Shown: in pieces, positions 19,506-20,827 of the stretch
Layout of the letters: each line of letters begins with the position of its first letter
How positions within the stretch are numbered: the stretch's first letter is position 1
Assembly: GCF_008831285.2 (NCBI RefSeq)
Contig: NW_022204759.1
Location: forward strand, 1-20,827
Source of the DNA: Nymphaea colorata
Lineage: Eukaryota; Streptophyta; Magnoliopsida; Nymphaeales; Nymphaeaceae
DNA length: 20,827 nt
Reading direction: 5' to 3'
Program-made: the position numbers and the translations under genes
Notes under the pieces: generated by a model
What the model saw: the letters and a program-made list of their open reading frames with translations, nothing else
Told to the model about the DNA's origin: nothing
The model's database searches: none

Positions 19506-19588
19506 AGTGTCATTGCTGCTTGCGCAATTGGATGCTTAGCACTTTTGGTCATTGTTTGCACACTCATTGGTATCTCATGCTATAGAAG
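19506..19588 (+). other. Transmembrane helix of the receptor-kinase pseudogene
   Basis: In the frame of 19506 the sequence reads SVIAACAIGCLALLVIVCTL followed by IGISCYRRG, a hydrophobic stretch of about 23 residues with a basic stop-transfer end. It lies between the last LRR and the kinase, as in LRR receptor kinases. The preceding cap (…AESFLGNYALCRAPKF) is in a different frame, so at least one indel separates them. Confidence 0.9.
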
Positions 19589-19693
19589 AGGGGTTTTCGA
19601 AGCGTCCTGACGACATTAAAGATTACGATGATTACAGTCCTAGTGATTTTTTACAAAGTGCTATTGCATGCAACGAGCAATTTCAGTTATGCA

Positions 19694-20185
19694 AACTTTC
19701 TTGGAAGTGAAGCTTTGGCGCAGTGTACAAAGAATTCTAGCAGATGGAAGGACAGTGGCTGTTAAGGTCCTTAATTTGTCATTTGAGAGAGCATCTAAAG
19801 TTTTGACATTGAATGCACTATCTTGTGCCAAATTAGGCACCGAAACCTTGCTATGTCATTACGTCTTGCTCTAAGGAAGATTTCAAGGCTTTAGTTCTCC
19901 AATACATGCCCCTTGGCAGCCTAGAAGTCTATCTACATTCAGGTGCCCGTCATTTGAATCTCTTCCAAAGATTGGATATCATGATTGATGTTGCTTGTGC
20001 TTTAGAGTATCTTCACCATGGTTACTCGGAGGTGATACTTTATTGTGATCTGAAGCCATGTAATGTACTTCTAGATGAAAGCATGACTGCATACGTTGGT
20101 GATTCTGGCATTGCAAAGTTTATAGTTGGTGACAAGTCATCAACTCTTACCACCACCCTTGGAACCATGGGTTACATTGCACCAG
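19694..20185 (+). other. N-terminal half of the non-RD kinase domain
   Basis: The glycine loop is recognisable around 19700-19735 but split by a frameshift; VAVKVLNLSFERASK carries the ATP-binding Lys at 19764-19766. From 19837 to 20185 one frame is open: DFKALVLQYMPLGSLEVYL, ALEYLHHGYSEVILYCDLKP, then NVLLDESMTAYVGDSGIAKF and LGTMGYIAP. The residue before the catalytic Asp (20047-20049) is Cys, so this is a non-RD kinase as in subfamily XII. The usual His two before the Asp is Tyr (20041-20043), and DFG is DSG (20104-20106 is Ser). Both changes should harm catalysis even apart from the frameshifts. Confidence 0.93.
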
Positions 20186-20212
20186 GTACTATCTCTTAAT
20201 TTGTTTTCTTTT

Positions 20213-20293
20213 CATAAATTGTCTCTCTCGATGTGCAAGCATATTGACCATTTCTTTGAGTCAACACAGCAAGACTCATAAATTGTCTCTCTC
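20213..20293 (+). repeat. 17-bp exact direct repeat in the intron
   Basis: CATAAATTGTCTCTCTC occurs at 20213-20229 and 20277-20293, 64 bases apart. It looks like a short duplication; no element ends were recognised around it. Confidence 0.85.
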
Positions 20294-20307
20294 ATATGCG
20301 TGTGTGC

Positions 20308-20420
20308 ACTCTCTCTCTCTTCAATAATGCTCTGATGGAGAGATTGAGAAAGGGAGGGGGAGTGTATGGAAGGGGTCCAAGAGAGCTGAGGTGAAATAAG
20401 GAGAGATAGAGAGAGAGTGG
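20308..20420. repeat. CT-tract and GA-tract inverted pair in the intron
   Basis: CACTCTCTCTCTCTT (20308-20322) and AGATAGAGAGAGAGTGG (20404-20420) are nearly complementary, so the transcript could fold around a loop of about 80 bases. Low complexity makes this a likely by-product of microsatellites. Confidence 0.6.
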
Positions 20421-20471
20421 CTTTGACAGTTCTAGTGGGCTGTTTTGTCTTTTTTTTCTTTTTTCTCTCCC

Positions 20472-20502
<31 letters not shown>
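20472..20502 (+). repeat. (TA)n microsatellite in the intron
   Basis: An alternating TA run of about 31 bases interrupted once by GT. Confidence 0.85.
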
Positions 20503-20827
20503 TGGTAGAAACCAGACCAACAGGTCAGGGACAAAATATGATATTTAAAGTTTTTTTTTAATCTAACCTTACCAATATAATCTTAAATCTAAGAATATAT
20601 TGACACAAAATATATATTAAGTTGATCATTTTTTGGGCTTTAATAGTGTTTTCATAATTAGCAAAAATGATTGGCTATTATATCATCAACATTTGATAAT
20701 CGACAAATCAACTTTTTTCATAAAAACAACTTGATTCAAAGCATGTTTTTATATCAAAATAGTTTTTATGAATATTTAGGATGAAAATATTTTCTTTAAT
20801 ATATTTTTAAGAAAAATGTTAAAGTGT

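Larger units (their letters stand above)
17239..20185 (+). pseudogene. LRR receptor-like kinase pseudogene, subfamily XII (XA21/EFR/FLS2-like), exon 1
   Basis: Intact relatives are plasma-membrane receptors that bind ligands, often microbial peptides, with extracellular LRRs and signal through a cytosolic non-RD kinase. The ATG at 17239 opens a hydrophobic signal-peptide-like stretch. An LRR N-cap follows (TDQFTLLSFKSL, then VLSNWNSNITFCDWNGVSCS), then LRRs of the LxxLxxLxLxxNxLxGxIP type to about 19330, the post-LRR block ESFLGNYALCRAPKFRVPLC (19411-19470), a transmembrane helix and a kinase half. The reading frame changes many times: among others near 17348, 17405, 17524, 18135, 18250, 18470, 18900, 19200, 19300, 19500, 19700 and 19800, with in-frame stops too. 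No receptor can be made. The kinase half stops at a probable intron donor. Family placement is very secure; orthology is unknown. Confidence 0.95.
20186..20827 (+). other. Probable intron in the kinase domain, running off the window
   Basis: The kinase frame reads GYIAP then G|GTACTATCTC. A phase-1 donor after base 20185 would leave G to be completed by the next exon to the Glu of the APE motif. XA21 is known to have a single intron in its kinase-coding part. No second exon is seen to 20827. The stretch is AT-rich with (TA)n, CT and GA tracts, a 17-base direct repeat and no gene. Without the donor reading, the frame would end in APGTIS and a stop at 20197-20199. Confidence 0.75.

Noticed and set aside
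20212-20534. Two minus-strand frames of 102 and 80 codons
   Set aside because: They arise from TA, CT and GA repeats in the intron (Tyr/Ile and Ser/Leu runs) and have no protein-like content.
1-20827. A bacterial-type system such as a CRISPR array, operon or phage module
   Set aside because: There are no regularly spaced identical repeats, no tightly packed frames and no ribosome binding sites; all recognised content is plant nuclear.

Overview
The window looks like nuclear DNA of a flowering plant. It holds a chromovirus-type Ty3/gypsy retrotransposon tail, a degraded plant LINE, two hAT-like elements and an XA21/EFR-class (LRR subfamily XII) receptor kinase with an intron donor inside its kinase domain. 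There are no operons, ribosome binding sites, rRNA, convincing tRNA or CRISPR arrays. I cannot name the species. I found no intact protein-coding gene; every recognisable coding region is broken by stops or frameshifts.

Layout. Bases 3-1799 are the C-terminal pol remnant of a Ty3/gypsy element (RNase H, integrase, chromodomain-like tail; the layout suggests the Tekay/Del lineage). A polypurine tract (1835-1847) and a complete-looking 3' LTR (1848-4694, TG...CA) follow. A LINE remnant lies on the minus strand at about 4840-5773. From 5774 to about 12550 the DNA is gene-poor, mostly AT-rich, with dispersed degenerate repeats, microsatellites and a more GC-rich block near 8980-10015. An old hAT-like element (12558-13499) and a 199-bp hAT-like MITE with matching 8-bp flanks (14272-14470) come next.

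The right-hand third is a damaged receptor-kinase locus. A pseudogene on the plus strand (ATG at 17239) encodes a signal peptide, LRR N-cap, LRRs with an internal tandem duplication, a transmembrane helix and the N-terminal part of a non-RD kinase. It stops at a probable intron donor (20185/20186), with the intron running off the window. Its 5' flank, including the start codon, occurs a second time in inverted orientation about 2 kb upstream (15191-15915 against 16913-17250). The second copy is cut off five codons after its ATG, beside a (TA)n tract. This head-to-head duplication of a receptor-kinase promoter and start codon is the most unusual structure in the window.

How the parts work together: little here is likely to act as protein. 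Plausible remaining activities are retroelement LTR regulatory sequence, transcription from the inverted promoter arms that could give hairpin RNA, and the pseudogene's relation to functional paralogues elsewhere. These are inferences.
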